DNA of 53,149 bases from positions 1 through 53,149 of the forward strand of contig CADADA010000016.1 of assembly GCA_902786515.1 (NCBI GenBank), written 5' to 3'. The translations under genes were made by a program, and so were the position numbers. A model generated the notes under the pieces. The model was not told the origin of the DNA and did no database searches. It worked only from the letters and a program-made list of their open reading frames with translations. The DNA is from an uncultured Lachnospiraceae bacterium. Its GTDB lineage: Bacteria; Bacillota; Clostridia; Lachnospirales; Lachnospiraceae. How positions within the stretch are numbered: the first letter of the stretch is position 1; each line of letters opens with the position of its first letter. This document shows, piece after piece, positions 33,936 to 43,431 of this stretch.

Positions 33936-36900
33936 GTGAAAGAATTAATAGGAAAATTGTCCAGAGGTGTAATTGAATATGATTTGCCAATCGTTGAGAC
34001 TTCGGTATCAGAGATTGAAAAGATAATTACTTCAAATGCTGATGAAGAAGGGGCATTTTCTGTTTTTAGTGAAAATGATGCACGACTTAAAGGAATTGTC
34101 TACTCGACTTCTGAGAAAGTTATTATTGAGAATGATACGTTTAGCGGATTGGATAATATAGTCCGTTACAGGGTGAAGACTCAGAATTGTGAAGATGGCG
34201 CAAAGATAGAAGGGTATTTTAATGTCGTCACGAATGGAGGAGAGGTTGTTATACCGTACGAGTTTACGGTAAAGGATAGTGTTATCAAAAGCTACGACGG
34301 CGAGGTAGAGAATCTGTTTCATTTTACCAATCTTGTAAGGTCGAGCTATGAGGAAGCTGTCAGGATTTTTAAAGATGAGAAATTCAGCAGATATCTTTTG
34401 AAGGACAATCTCACTTATCAGGCGTTGTATGAGGGGCTTAACGACAGCCAGAGCACGGATATAGCACTGGAAGAGTTTTTGATTGGAATCAATAAAAAGC
34501 AGAGAGTAACGTTTACCATAGATGATGAGAACAGAGAGTACGATTCGCTTGAAAAGGATTATGGAGATATAATTCTTGTTTCAAAAGACGGATGGGGATA
34601 TGCTGAGATAGATGTTCGTATAGACGGAGATTTTATCAGGGGGCAAAAGAAGAAGATTACGACGGAAGAATTTGCCGGGAACAATTATGAATATAATTTT
34701 TCTATAAGTATTGACCGTCTCCATAAGGGGATGAACTATGGAAGGATAATATTCAGCACTACTTTCCAGACGTTAGAATGTAACATTTCTGTTGAGAACG
34801 GTAATTATTCAAATCTTGAGAATATGGAGAGAAATCTGTGCACCTGCAAACTTACTGACATGTATCTTAAGTTCAGAATGAGAAGATATAGCGTAAATGA
34901 GTGGGCGGATGATTCGTTGCATGCGATAGAGCGTATGCGTGGATTTGATGATAATTCTAATTTTATCAAACTTGTTCAGGCACAGATATATCTTTCAAGA
35001 AGTATGGATGAGCAGGCAGGATGGCTTTTGGGAAATGTTGCAAAGGACATTCTGGATGAGAGAGAGACAGACATAGAATTATATGCATATTATCTGTATA
35101 TCAGGTCATTGCAAAAGAGAAATCCTGAGATGACTGAGGATGTGCTGAGAAAAGTAAAGCATTACTATGAAAATGGTTATGATTCGTGGAGACTTTTATG
35201 GATATTGCTTTATCTCGACAATTCATACGAGAACAATAAGAGCCTTAAGATTGCGAGAATAAAGGAACAGTACAATAAGGGATGCAGAAGTCCGCTTATG
35301 TATTTTGAAGCGTTGAACGCTTTCAGCCGTCAGCCGATGTTATTGAGAGTTATCAATGATTTTGAACTTCAGGTACTCAATTTTGGATGCAAATATGAAG
35401 GAATCAGCAACAGGCTTGCTTCACAGATTTCGGATGTTGCCGCTACAGAAAAGAAATTCAAACCATTGCTGTTTAATGTACTCACAACATTGTATGATAA
35501 TTTCCAGGATAAGGAAATACTGACGACTATATGCAGCATGCTGATAAAAGGAAACAAAACCGATAAAAAGTATTATAAATGGTTTAAACTGGGAATAGAA
35601 CATGATGTAAGACTTGCAAAACTTTATGAGTATTATATCTTTACGATGGATGAAGAGAGCGAAGTTGTATTTCCGGAGAGACTGCTGATGTATTTTTTAA
35701 ACAACAGCGAGTCGTTGATGGATAAGCGTGAGATATTATATGCAAATATTGTAAATAATAAGCTGGATATGCCGGAAATATACCGTAAGTATGAGAACAG
35801 CATAGAAAAGTTTGCGTTGGAACAGATTGACAAAGGAAGGATTAATGAGAATCTTGCAGTCATATATGAGGGCGTTCTCAGAGAGAGTCTGATTAATGAA
35901 GATCTTGGACGAAAGCTCGTACCACTTATGAACACATATAAGGTTGAATGTTTTAACGAAAATGTATATGAAATCATAGTAATCCATAAAGAGATGACGG
36001 GTGAGAGACATTATGCCATTCATAAAGGACAGGCATATATTCAGATATATACGGAAGATGCAGCGATAGTATTTGTAGATAAAGAGAAAAACAGATACTC
36101 GAAGACGATTAATTATACTTTGAAACATGTATACAGTGCTCCGGATTATATGAAATTATGTGCTAAGATGGATATTAAAGATGTAAATCTTATGGCAAAT
36201 ATGTCAGAAGGAGTTATCAAGTATCACAGTGATGCTGTAAAACCAGTTCAATTGTTTAAAAATATGATGGAGTGCGTCGAATTCAGACCTAATTTTAAAT
36301 ATATCATAATGCGGGATGTGATAGATTTTTATTACAACAATTATGATGGGGACGAACTGGACAGATACCTTCTTGAAATCAACAAAGAGTATCTCACGGA
36401 TGAGACGAGAAAAAAGGTTGCCGAATTAATGCTGCTCAGGGGTGTTGATGATAAGATAGAAGAATATATTTCCGAAGTGGGTATAGAGAATCTTAGTGCA
36501 AGAAAGCTGATGAAGTATTGCATGAGACGGTTTTTCGACGAAGATATGCCGGGGAAAGATGAACATATACTAAACATATGTATATATGTTTTTAAGAGAG
36601 GAAAGTATAATCAGAAGATTTTAGAATATTTAAGCAGGTATTACAATGGAACAACAAAAGAGATGCTCGATATTTGGAGAATAGGACGTGAGTACGGCTG
36701 TTCAGACAGAGAGTTTGAAGAGAGGATAATTGCGCAGATACTGTTTACAAGAACGCATTTAAGCAGTATTGCAGATGTCTTTGATTCCTATTATACAAAT
36801 GGGGCATCGGATGAAGTTAAAAAAGCTTATCTGTTTTACGAGGCATATACATATATTGTGAAGGAGCTGCCGGTGGCCGACAGTGTGTTCAAATATTATA

Positions 36901-37478
36901 AAAATGAATTTGATAACGGTAATGACCTGAACAATTTGTGTAAGACGGCATTTGTAAAGTACTATTCACAAAACGATGCAGACGGGGAAATATTACAGAT
37001 ATGCAGCAGGCTGATAAAGGATTTGGTTTATTCAAATATAATATTTGATTTTTATAAAGAATATAAGGGCAAATTCGAACTTCCTCCTGAAGTACTTGAA
37101 AGCATTGTGGTTGAGTACAGGGCGCGTCCGGATCAAAAGGTGAAGTTTGTGTATGTGATTGCTGACAATGGAAAGACAGAAGGAAATTATGTTACCGAAA
37201 ACATGAATCAGGTGTTTAAGGGAATATATACGAAAAAAATCATGTTATTCTGTGCGGAACATTTGATGTATTACATAACTGAAGAAGACGTAACAGATGC
37301 TGAGCTCACGGAGAGTAAGGAATATAGTATTGATATGAACCTTATGGAGACAGATACGACGAGATATTCTAAGCTGAATGAGATATTGATATGCAAAGAA
37401 TTAAAAGAAGAGTCTACCATAAAGGGCCTGATGGATGAGTATTATGTTGAAAAACAACTGACAGACAGATTATTTTAA
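33936..37478 (+). CDS. Very large beta-sandwich plus helical-repeat protein (DUF5717-like)
   Basis: 1180 aa, no signal peptide and no membrane helix. Two N-terminal beta-sandwich-like stretches are visible (about 1-115, with VVTNGGEVVIPYEFTV, and about 190-290). They resemble the Ig-like modules that accompany Hsp70-like proteins. Then come long helical repeats (~305-660 and ~740-1060), interrupted by a beta segment (~670-735), and a C-terminal beta region. I believe this is the DUF5717 family of Lachnospiraceae; function unknown. GTG 33936 with GAGG upstream. First gene of a four-gene operon whose second gene is Hsp70-like; a scaffold or substrate-recognition role is inferred. Confidence 0.75.
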   Translation: MKELIGKLSRGVIEYDLPIVETSVSEIEKIITSNADEEGAFSVFSENDARLKGIVYSTSEKVIIENDTFSGLDNIVRYRVKTQNCEDGAKIEGYFNVVTNGGEVVIPYEFTVKDSVIKSYDGEVENLFHFTNLVRSSYEEAVRIFKDEKFSRYLLKDNLTYQALYEGLNDSQSTDIALEEFLIGINKKQRVTFTIDDENREYDSLEKDYGDIILVSKDGWGYAEIDVRIDGDFIRGQKKKITTEEFAGNNYEYNFSISIDRLHKGMNYGRIIFSTTFQTLECNISVENGNYSNLENMERNLCTCKLTDMYLKFRMRRYSVNEWADDSLHAIERMRGFDDNSNFIKLVQAQIYLSRSMDEQAGWLLGNVAKDILDERETDIELYAYYLYIRSLQKRNPEMTEDVLRKVKHYYENGYDSWRLLWILLYLDNSYENNKSLKIARIKEQYNKGCRSPLMYFEALNAFSRQPMLLRVINDFELQVLNFGCKYEGISNRLASQISDVAATEKKFKPLLFNVLTTLYDNFQDKEILTTICSMLIKGNKTDKKYYKWFKLGIEHDVRLAKLYEYYIFTMDEESEVVFPERLLMYFLNNSESLMDKREILYANIVNNKLDMPEIYRKYENSIEKFALEQIDKGRINENLAVIYEGVLRESLINEDLGRKLVPLMNTYKVECFNENVYEIIVIHKEMTGERHYAIHKGQAYIQIYTEDAAIVFVDKEKNRYSKTINYTLKHVYSAPDYMKLCAKMDIKDVNLMANMSEGVIKYHSDAVKPVQLFKNMMECVEFRPNFKYIIMRDVIDFYYNNYDGDELDRYLLEINKEYLTDETRKKVAELMLLRGVDDKIEEYISEVGIENLSARKLMKYCMRRFFDEDMPGKDEHILNICIYVFKRGKYNQKILEYLSRYYNGTTKEMLDIWRIGREYGCSDREFEERIIAQILFTRTHLSSIADVFDSYYTNGASDEVKKAYLFYEAYTYIVKELPVADSVFKYYKNEFDNGNDLNNLCKTAFVKYYSQNDADGEILQICSRLIKDLVYSNIIFDFYKEYKGKFELPPEVLESIVVEYRARPDQKVKFVYVIADNGKTEGNYVTENMNQVFKGIYTKKIMLFCAEHLMYYITEEDVTDAELTESKEYSIDMNLMETDTTRYSKLNEILICKELKEESTIKGLMDEYYVEKQLTDRLF

Positions 37479-37507
37479 GAATTGTCATATGAAAGGAGAT
37501 GGCATCA

Positions 37508-38785
37508 GTGGATAAAAATGTGTTGACGGCAGCGATAGATTTTTCGGAAGATTACAGTCAGATTTGCTACTTTGACGGCCTGATGAAAGAACCTGAATCT
37601 ATGGGTGTTATGCATAGTGATAAGCATTTTCTGATACCATCTGTTTTGTGGTTTGATGACAGCGGCAGGCGCTGCTGTTATGGACAGGAAGCCGAAAAAT
37701 GCTCAAAGACAGGAAAGGGAACGACAGTAAGAAATTTTATAAAATTATTTGACAATGATGAAAAAGTTGATGTCAGTGGCAAAGAGTATGAGGCAAAAGA
37801 AATTATAGAGAGATATTTCACATTGATATTCAGAGCCATACGTGAAAATAAAGAAAGAGCAGTACCGGCATATATTGCTGTCACAGTGGACAAGATGAAC
37901 TCTGCATTTGCCGAACTGTTATATGATATATTGGAGAAATGCGGATACGGCAGAAACAAAGCCACTGTCATAAGTCATAGTGAGAGTTTTTTATATTATG
38001 CTTTATCAAGAGAAAAAGAACTGTTAATGAATGATGTGGCGATGTTTGATTTTAACAGCAGGCATTTTTATTATAAGAAATTTGGGATATTGAGAAACAG
38101 AAAACCGCAGCTCATTGATACCGTTGAGAGAGACTTTTCGGACGATATCACCTACGATATGCTGAAAGAAAAAGAAGGAAAAGAAAAAGCTGATGAATTG
38201 TTTTTCAATTTCCTGCAGGCAGAATTCAAGAATCATGTAGTGTCTGCCGTATATCTTACGGGAGCCGGTTTTTATGAAGAGTGGATGGCAAAATCACTAG
38301 ATTTTATATGTACAAGACGCAGGGTTTTCAAAGGATATAATCTATATGTTAAGGGTGCTTGTTACGCAGCGATGGAAAAAGCGGGACAGATAGAATACAA
38401 AGATATGATATTTAAGTGCAGCGGAAGGACCATACTTGACGTGAAGCTGGTTGTTGATAATCATGGAAGGCAGGAGAATATAGAGCTTTCAAAAGCCGGA
38501 AGCAACTGGTATGAAGCGGGTGCAAAAGCAGATTGCATCACGGACGGAGATGAAAACGTAGAATTTATAATAGAATCACCTGTATCCGGTATTCAAAAAA
38601 AATGCTTCATTGATATCAGTGATTTTCCGGACAGACCTCCAAAGACAACAAGGATAGGAATTACGACAGGATATATAAATGAAAACCAATTGTGCATAAG
38701 TGTTGAAGATAAAGGATTTGGTGATTTTTACCAGTCATCAGGACTTGTCAAAAGACAGGTTATAGATGTCTCTGAATATTTATAG
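37508..38785 (+). CDS. Degenerate Hsp70/actin-fold protein (DUF5716-like)
   Basis: 425 aa. The layout follows Hsp70: phosphate-1-like AAIDFSEDYSQICYF at ~8-22 (where DnaK has GIDLGTTNS), helical insert, phosphate-2-like VAMFDFNSRHFYYKKF at ~177 (DnaK: DLGGGT), adenosine-like VYLTGAGFYEEWM at ~248 (DnaK: LVGGSS), then a beta-rich C-terminal domain (~285-425). Key Gly/Thr of the ATP-binding loops are replaced, so ATP hydrolysis is doubtful. I believe it is the DUF5716 family. GTG 37508 is preferred since AAAGGAG ends 9 nt before it; ATG 37499 is immediately adjacent. Likely partner of the preceding 1180-aa protein. Confidence 0.75.
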   Translation: MDKNVLTAAIDFSEDYSQICYFDGLMKEPESMGVMHSDKHFLIPSVLWFDDSGRRCCYGQEAEKCSKTGKGTTVRNFIKLFDNDEKVDVSGKEYEAKEIIERYFTLIFRAIRENKERAVPAYIAVTVDKMNSAFAELLYDILEKCGYGRNKATVISHSESFLYYALSREKELLMNDVAMFDFNSRHFYYKKFGILRNRKPQLIDTVERDFSDDITYDMLKEKEGKEKADELFFNFLQAEFKNHVVSAVYLTGAGFYEEWMAKSLDFICTRRRVFKGYNLYVKGACYAAMEKAGQIEYKDMIFKCSGRTILDVKLVVDNHGRQENIELSKAGSNWYEAGAKADCITDGDENVEFIIESPVSGIQKKCFIDISDFPDRPPKTTRIGITTGYINENQLCISVEDKGFGDFYQSSGLVKRQVIDVSEYL

Positions 38786-38813
38786 CATTTTTTATAGAAG
38801 GGATGACATAAAA

Positions 38814-39644
38814 ATGAGCGGATTGAGGTTGTGCAGTCAAAAGGCGGAACGGCCATACCATATTGATGAATTGAATATTAATATTTATTCTATTGAAGAG
38901 CTTGCGTATTATCTGTACAATAACGTGTATTTTATCAATAAAGATTTTTTTAATGCAAGACTGACGGAGTACATAAAGACAGAACTTGCACTTCCGGAAG
39001 TAGCAGCAAAGCTTGAAAAATGTATTAAATTTGGGAGTCCGTATTCAGAATTTATTATGATAATCGTGAGGGCTGCGGATTATTATACTGATGAGCAGAT
39101 AAAAGATTTAGAGTATACACTTGAAAAAATAGGTGATAAATCAGTTGATGAGAGGATACTTCTCAGAGCAGAATATTTTATGAAAAATAAAAGATATTCA
39201 GGCGCAATTAATCTGTATAAAAGCATTATTAACAGTAAGAATACAAGAATTACCCCGGATATATTATGGCAGGTGTGGACGAATATCGGGATAATATATG
39301 TAAAGAGGTTTGATTACACAAGTGCTGCCGTAAGATTTGAAAAGGCGTACAGTTATAAGAGCGATGAGCAGACTGCGGAATATATTGTAATGGCATATAT
39401 TCTGGCCGGGGAAAAAGATAAGGCGGCAAAGAGTGCTAATGAGTATGGCGTATCTGATGAGAAACTGGAAAGAATCAGGCTTAGAATACGCGAATTAAAG
39501 GATGATATAAAGCAGTCCGGAGAATATATGGAATTTTGCAGAAGCATATCATTTAGTGGAAACATTAATCTGGATGAGTATTACGCAAAGCTACAGGATC
39601 AGATAGATTCGTGGAAGAGAGAATACAGAGAGGAAATGACATAA
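38814..39644 (+). CDS. TPR-like helical repeat protein
   Basis: 276 aa, soluble. Residues ~125-220 contain at least two tetratricopeptide-like units (EYFMKNKRYSGAINLYKSI; WTNIGIIYVKRFDYTSAAVRF; AYILAGEKDKAAKSA). The N-terminal part is helical without recognisable domain and the C terminus ends in a probable coiled coil. AGAAGGGA 10 nt before ATG 38814 fixes the start. It ends 2 nt before the next gene, which indicates strong co-translation. Probable adaptor in the Hsp70-like operon. Confidence 0.78.
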   Translation: MSGLRLCSQKAERPYHIDELNINIYSIEELAYYLYNNVYFINKDFFNARLTEYIKTELALPEVAAKLEKCIKFGSPYSEFIMIIVRAADYYTDEQIKDLEYTLEKIGDKSVDERILLRAEYFMKNKRYSGAINLYKSIINSKNTRITPDILWQVWTNIGIIYVKRFDYTSAAVRFEKAYSYKSDEQTAEYIVMAYILAGEKDKAAKSANEYGVSDEKLERIRLRIRELKDDIKQSGEYMEFCRSISFSGNINLDEYYAKLQDQIDSWKREYREEMT

Positions 39645-39646
39645 CA

Positions 39647-40840
39647 ATGCGATTTTTTAATAAAAAGGAAAAAATATCCATTGATGAACTTCCTGTAGAG
39701 CAGAATGAAAACGAAGAAGCAGACATCGATACCGTACAGGAAGAGATGTTTCACAAAGATTATCTTATTGCGGCAAATCCGTCGAAAAGAAAACAATTTG
39801 TAGAAGGGTGCTGCAGCCAGATTATCGAAGCAGAAAAACGAATAGAAGAAGTAAAACAGGAATACAGATATATCAATTCATATATTTCAGATGTCAGAAT
39901 CATAGACGGTTTACAGCCCCAACAAAGAGTACTTGTAGAAAATGAGGCAAAAAGAATCATAGTGTTTCATAACGACAGAGAAGAATACGGACGAAGTAAG
40001 AGTAAAATATCATACCGTCAATACAATCAGATAGTTGAGAATGAAGAAGAAATGAAAAAACTGATAAAAGTGTTAGAAGCTGACGAGGAGTATTGCGGGA
40101 AAGTCAGGACCGATATGAGATACCTTGAAGGTGAAAAAATGGGACTTAAGATGGAGCATAATGAGCTTGAGCTAAGGCTTGAAGCTATGACAAAGCTTGG
40201 GAAGATTTCACTTTTAGCTCTGGCAGTACTGCTATTTGCAATATGGGTTTATTATTACAGGACAGGCATGGATGTGGCGAATATGTTATATGCGGTGGTG
40301 GCACTTGGAATTGTACTGGTTATTATTATATTTACGATACACCAGAATTCACTCAAGGAATTAAAATATAACGAAGCGCGTATGAACAGGGCTATATCAT
40401 TACTGAATAAAATCAAGCTGAAGTATGTTAATGTAGCTTCACGTCTTGAATACATGTATGATAAGTACGAAATAAAAAGCTCGAGACAACTGGTAAAAAT
40501 ATGGAACGAGTATGTAAAAGAAGAAAAGAACAGAGAAATATACAAAAAGACATCGGAGAAGCTCCTCGAGTCAGAAGAAAAACTGGTGGTCATACTGGGA
40601 CAATACGGTGTAAAGGATGCAGAAATCTGGCTTTCAGAGACAGATGCACTGGTTGACAGAAACAGATTGAAGGAATTGGAGCAAAAACTTGAAAAGCGAC
40701 GCGACAGAATCAAGGCAACATTGGATTACAATATGGATGTTGTTGAAAAATCAAAGGCTTCAATCAAAGAACTTATAATGAGAAATAAAAGATATGCAAG
40801 AGAGATTATGGATATCGTTGACAGTTACCACATAGAGTAA
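39647..40840 (+). CDS. Membrane-anchored coiled-coil protein
   Basis: 397 aa. An acidic N-terminal tail (~1-45), coiled coil (~55-185), two adjacent transmembrane helices (~190-210 ISLLALAVLLFAIWVYYY and ~216-236 MLYAVVALGIVLVIIIF), then a long second coiled coil (~240-395). Both coiled-coil ends would lie on the same, probably cytoplasmic, side. No family recognised. GAGGAA lies 11 nt before ATG 39647. It would tie the other three products to the membrane (inference from operon). Confidence 0.75.
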   Translation: MRFFNKKEKISIDELPVEQNENEEADIDTVQEEMFHKDYLIAANPSKRKQFVEGCCSQIIEAEKRIEEVKQEYRYINSYISDVRIIDGLQPQQRVLVENEAKRIIVFHNDREEYGRSKSKISYRQYNQIVENEEEMKKLIKVLEADEEYCGKVRTDMRYLEGEKMGLKMEHNELELRLEAMTKLGKISLLALAVLLFAIWVYYYRTGMDVANMLYAVVALGIVLVIIIFTIHQNSLKELKYNEARMNRAISLLNKIKLKYVNVASRLEYMYDKYEIKSSRQLVKIWNEYVKEEKNREIYKKTSEKLLESEEKLVVILGQYGVKDAEIWLSETDALVDRNRLKELEQKLEKRRDRIKATLDYNMDVVEKSKASIKELIMRNKRYAREIMDIVDSYHIE

Positions 40841-40866
40841 ACCACCTACTTTTTAGTATGGTGGTT
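40840..40866. terminator. Bidirectional hairpin between the Hsp70-like operon and the feo operon
   Basis: AACCACC-TACT / AGTA-GGTGGTT. It overlaps the last codons of the minus-strand Cys-rich gene. No long T-run. Confidence 0.6.
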
Positions 40867-40995
40867 ACAGTGGTCACATTGGGAAGAATTGCAGGAGCAG
40901 TTCTTCCCACATTTATTATTCCTGATTATAAACAGGAGATCAGTGATTATAACAGCGATTATGACAATTGTAAGAATAACATCCCAGTAATTCAT
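40846..40995 (-). CDS. FeoB-associated Cys-rich membrane protein
   Basis: 49-aa minus-strand frame: short N terminus MNYWDV, one membrane helix (~6-24), then a Cys-rich tail with pattern C-x3-C-x-C-x4-C-x2-C and His residues (NKCGKNCSCNSSQCDHCNHH). This is the layout of the FeoB-associated Cys-rich protein family (PF12669), a proposed metal-handling accessory of FeoB. GAGG 5 nt upstream supports the start. It sits 28 nt behind feoB in the same direction, the standard arrangement. Confidence 0.92.
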   Translation of the reverse strand: MNYWDVILTIVIIAVIITDLLFIIRNNKCGKNCSCNSSQCDHCNHHTKK

Positions 40996-41023
40996 TACGT
41001 CCTCATATCCTTTCTATAAAAGA

Positions 41024-43357
41024 CTACAGTGTAAAAATCAAATGTATAATAAATGCACAAATCCAGGCTATAATACACTGCCAAAATACCAGAAATACAG
41101 CCCATTTGGCTCCGAGCTCGCGTTTTATAGAGGCGATGGCAGCAACACAAGGCGTATACAGTAAAGAGAAAACCAAAAGTGATGCAGCGGCAGCAGAAGA
41201 CATATGCATTGCTACATTTTCTCCAAACAATATTTCAAGAGTTGACACAACACTTTCTTTTGCCATAAATCCACTTATAAGCGAAGTGCATATCCTCCAG
41301 TCACCAAGTCCAATAGGCTTCATAACAGGTGCGAATAATCCGGCAATCATTGCGAGAATACTGTTCCCGTGATGTTCTACAAGATTAAAATGCCAGTCAA
41401 AACTCTGTAACAGCCATATACATATAGTTGCCATTAAAATGACGGTAAATGCTCTCGTAAGAAAATCTTTTGCCTTTTCCCACAGCAGCTGGAAAACATT
41501 GCGTGCACCCGGCATACGGTAGTTTGGAAGCTCCATTACAAAAGGAACGGCTTCGCCTTTAAAAACAGAATTCTTAAACAGCAGAGCGACAAGCAGTCCG
41601 GTCAAAACACCCAGTGCATACAATCCGGTCATAATGAGTCCCTTATGCTCCGGGAAGAACGCATTTACAAAAAATGCGTAAATCGGAAGTTTTGCGGTAC
41701 AACTCATAAACGGTGTAAGCAGAATTGTCATTTTACGGTCGCGTTCACTTGGCAGGGTTCTAGTTGACATCACTGCTGGCACAGTACAGCCGAAGCCAAT
41801 TAACAAAGGCACGATACTTCTTCCGGACAGACCTATTTTTCGTAACAGTTTATCCATAAAGAATGCAACACGGGCGATATAGCCGCTGTCTTCTAAAAGA
41901 GACAGGAAGAAAAACAATGTTACAATGATAGGTAAAAAACTTAATACGCTTCCGACTCCTGAAAAAATACCATCTATAATCAGACCGTGGATAACAGGGT
42001 TGACATGTACAGATGTAAGAGCATCATCTGAAATCCTGGTCAGTTTGTCAATTCCGTTTTCAAGTATGCCCTGCAAAAATCCGCCTATAACATTAAATGT
42101 AAGGAAGAACACCGATGCCATTATAAGGAAAAAAATCGGAATAGCCGTCCATTTACCGGTAAGGATTTTATCTATCTTTTCACTGCGGATGCTTTCTTTG
42201 CTCTGTTTTGGTTTTGTAACAGTCTGGCGGCACACTTTTTCTATAAAAGAAAAACGCATATCTGCGATTGCCGCACTTCTGTCGAGTCCGCGTTCCTTTT
42301 CCATCTGGATAACAATATGTTCAATCATTTCTATCTCGTTAGGTTCAAGCATCAGTTGAGACAGAATGAGTGAATCACCTTCAACAATCTTGCTCGCTGC
42401 AAATTGAATCGGAATACCGGCTTTTATGGCATGGTCTTCTATAAGGTGGGAAATGCCGTGAAGACAGCGGTGTACGGCACCTCCGTGTTCACTTTCACTG
42501 CAATAATCCTGTCTTATAGGTTTTTCCTGATAGTAGGCGACATGAATGGCATGTTCTATCAGCTCGTTAATACCTTGGTTTTTTGCAGCTGAAATCGGTA
42601 CTACCGGTACGCCAAGCAGGGATTCAAGAGTATTGACATCCACAGTGCCTGCGTTGACAGTTATTTCATCCATCATATTTAATGTAACAACCATTGGCAC
42701 ATCCATTTCCAAAAGCTGCATTGTAAGATAAAGATTTCGTTCAATATTTGTAGCATCCACGATATTGATGATAGCCTTAGGCTTTTCGTTTAAAACAAAG
42801 TTACGGGATACAATTTCTTCACTGCTGTAAGGTGACATGGAGTAAATTCCCGGAAGATCTGTAACCAGAGTCTCGGGATGTCCCTTAATCGAGCCGTCTT
42901 TCCGGTCTACGGTAACACCCGGGAAGTTACCGACATGCTGGTTTGCGCCGGTAAGCTGATTAAAAAGAGTAGTCTTTCCACAGTTCTGATTTCCCACCAG
43001 TGCAAATGTAAGTGTAGTTCCCTCAGGGAGTGGATTACCGCTGCCGGCAGGATGAAACTTTCCACCTTCGCCGAGTCCCGGATGTGGAAGCTTTTTAGTG
43101 CGTTTTATCACATTTGTCTGTGAAGATTTGGCATCTGCCGGTTCTATATGAATCTGCTTTGCATCAGACATGCGTAAAGTAAGTTTATAACCGTGAATTG
43201 ACAGTTCAAGGGGATCGCCCATAGGTGCATATTTTATAAGTGTAACTTCTGCACCGGGTATGACTCCCATGTCAAGGAAATGCTGTCTTAAGCTTCCCTG
43301 ACCTCCGACTTCGCGTATAATGGCGGATTCGCCTATTTTTAATTCGTTTAGTGTCAT
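41024..43357 (-). CDS. feoB: Ferrous iron transporter FeoB with N-terminal FeoA domain
   Basis: Imports Fe(II). The start at 43357 (MTLNELKIGESA) is supported by AGGAAA 7 nt upstream; a frame extension to 43411 has no ribosome site. Order: FeoA SH3-like domain (~1-73), linker, GTPase domain (G1 GNQNCGKT at 122-129, G3 DLPGIY, G4 NMMD), helical region, and the membrane channel with two Gate repeats (~395-777). 777 aa is longer than ordinary FeoB because of the fused FeoA. The downstream Cys-rich gene completes the operon. A Fur-type palindrome overlies the promoter. Confidence 0.96.
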   Translation of the reverse strand: MTLNELKIGESAIIREVGGQGSLRQHFLDMGVIPGAEVTLIKYAPMGDPLELSIHGYKLTLRMSDAKQIHIEPADAKSSQTNVIKRTKKLPHPGLGEGGKFHPAGSGNPLPEGTTLTFALVGNQNCGKTTLFNQLTGANQHVGNFPGVTVDRKDGSIKGHPETLVTDLPGIYSMSPYSSEEIVSRNFVLNEKPKAIINIVDATNIERNLYLTMQLLEMDVPMVVTLNMMDEITVNAGTVDVNTLESLLGVPVVPISAAKNQGINELIEHAIHVAYYQEKPIRQDYCSESEHGGAVHRCLHGISHLIEDHAIKAGIPIQFAASKIVEGDSLILSQLMLEPNEIEMIEHIVIQMEKERGLDRSAAIADMRFSFIEKVCRQTVTKPKQSKESIRSEKIDKILTGKWTAIPIFFLIMASVFFLTFNVIGGFLQGILENGIDKLTRISDDALTSVHVNPVIHGLIIDGIFSGVGSVLSFLPIIVTLFFFLSLLEDSGYIARVAFFMDKLLRKIGLSGRSIVPLLIGFGCTVPAVMSTRTLPSERDRKMTILLTPFMSCTAKLPIYAFFVNAFFPEHKGLIMTGLYALGVLTGLLVALLFKNSVFKGEAVPFVMELPNYRMPGARNVFQLLWEKAKDFLTRAFTVILMATICIWLLQSFDWHFNLVEHHGNSILAMIAGLFAPVMKPIGLGDWRICTSLISGFMAKESVVSTLEILFGENVAMHMSSAAAASLLVFSLLYTPCVAAIASIKRELGAKWAVFLVFWQCIIAWICAFIIHLIFTL

Positions 43358-43431
43358 TATAGATTTCCTCGTTTCCTGCTCACTGATTATAGGTGCAGCA
43401 ACCTGATTCATCAGTGATTTTATCTTGTGCT

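Noticed and set aside
43358..43411. Eighteen-codon extension of FeoB
   Set aside because: No ribosome site upstream. The in-frame ATG at 43357 has a well-placed AGGAAA and begins directly with the FeoA domain.
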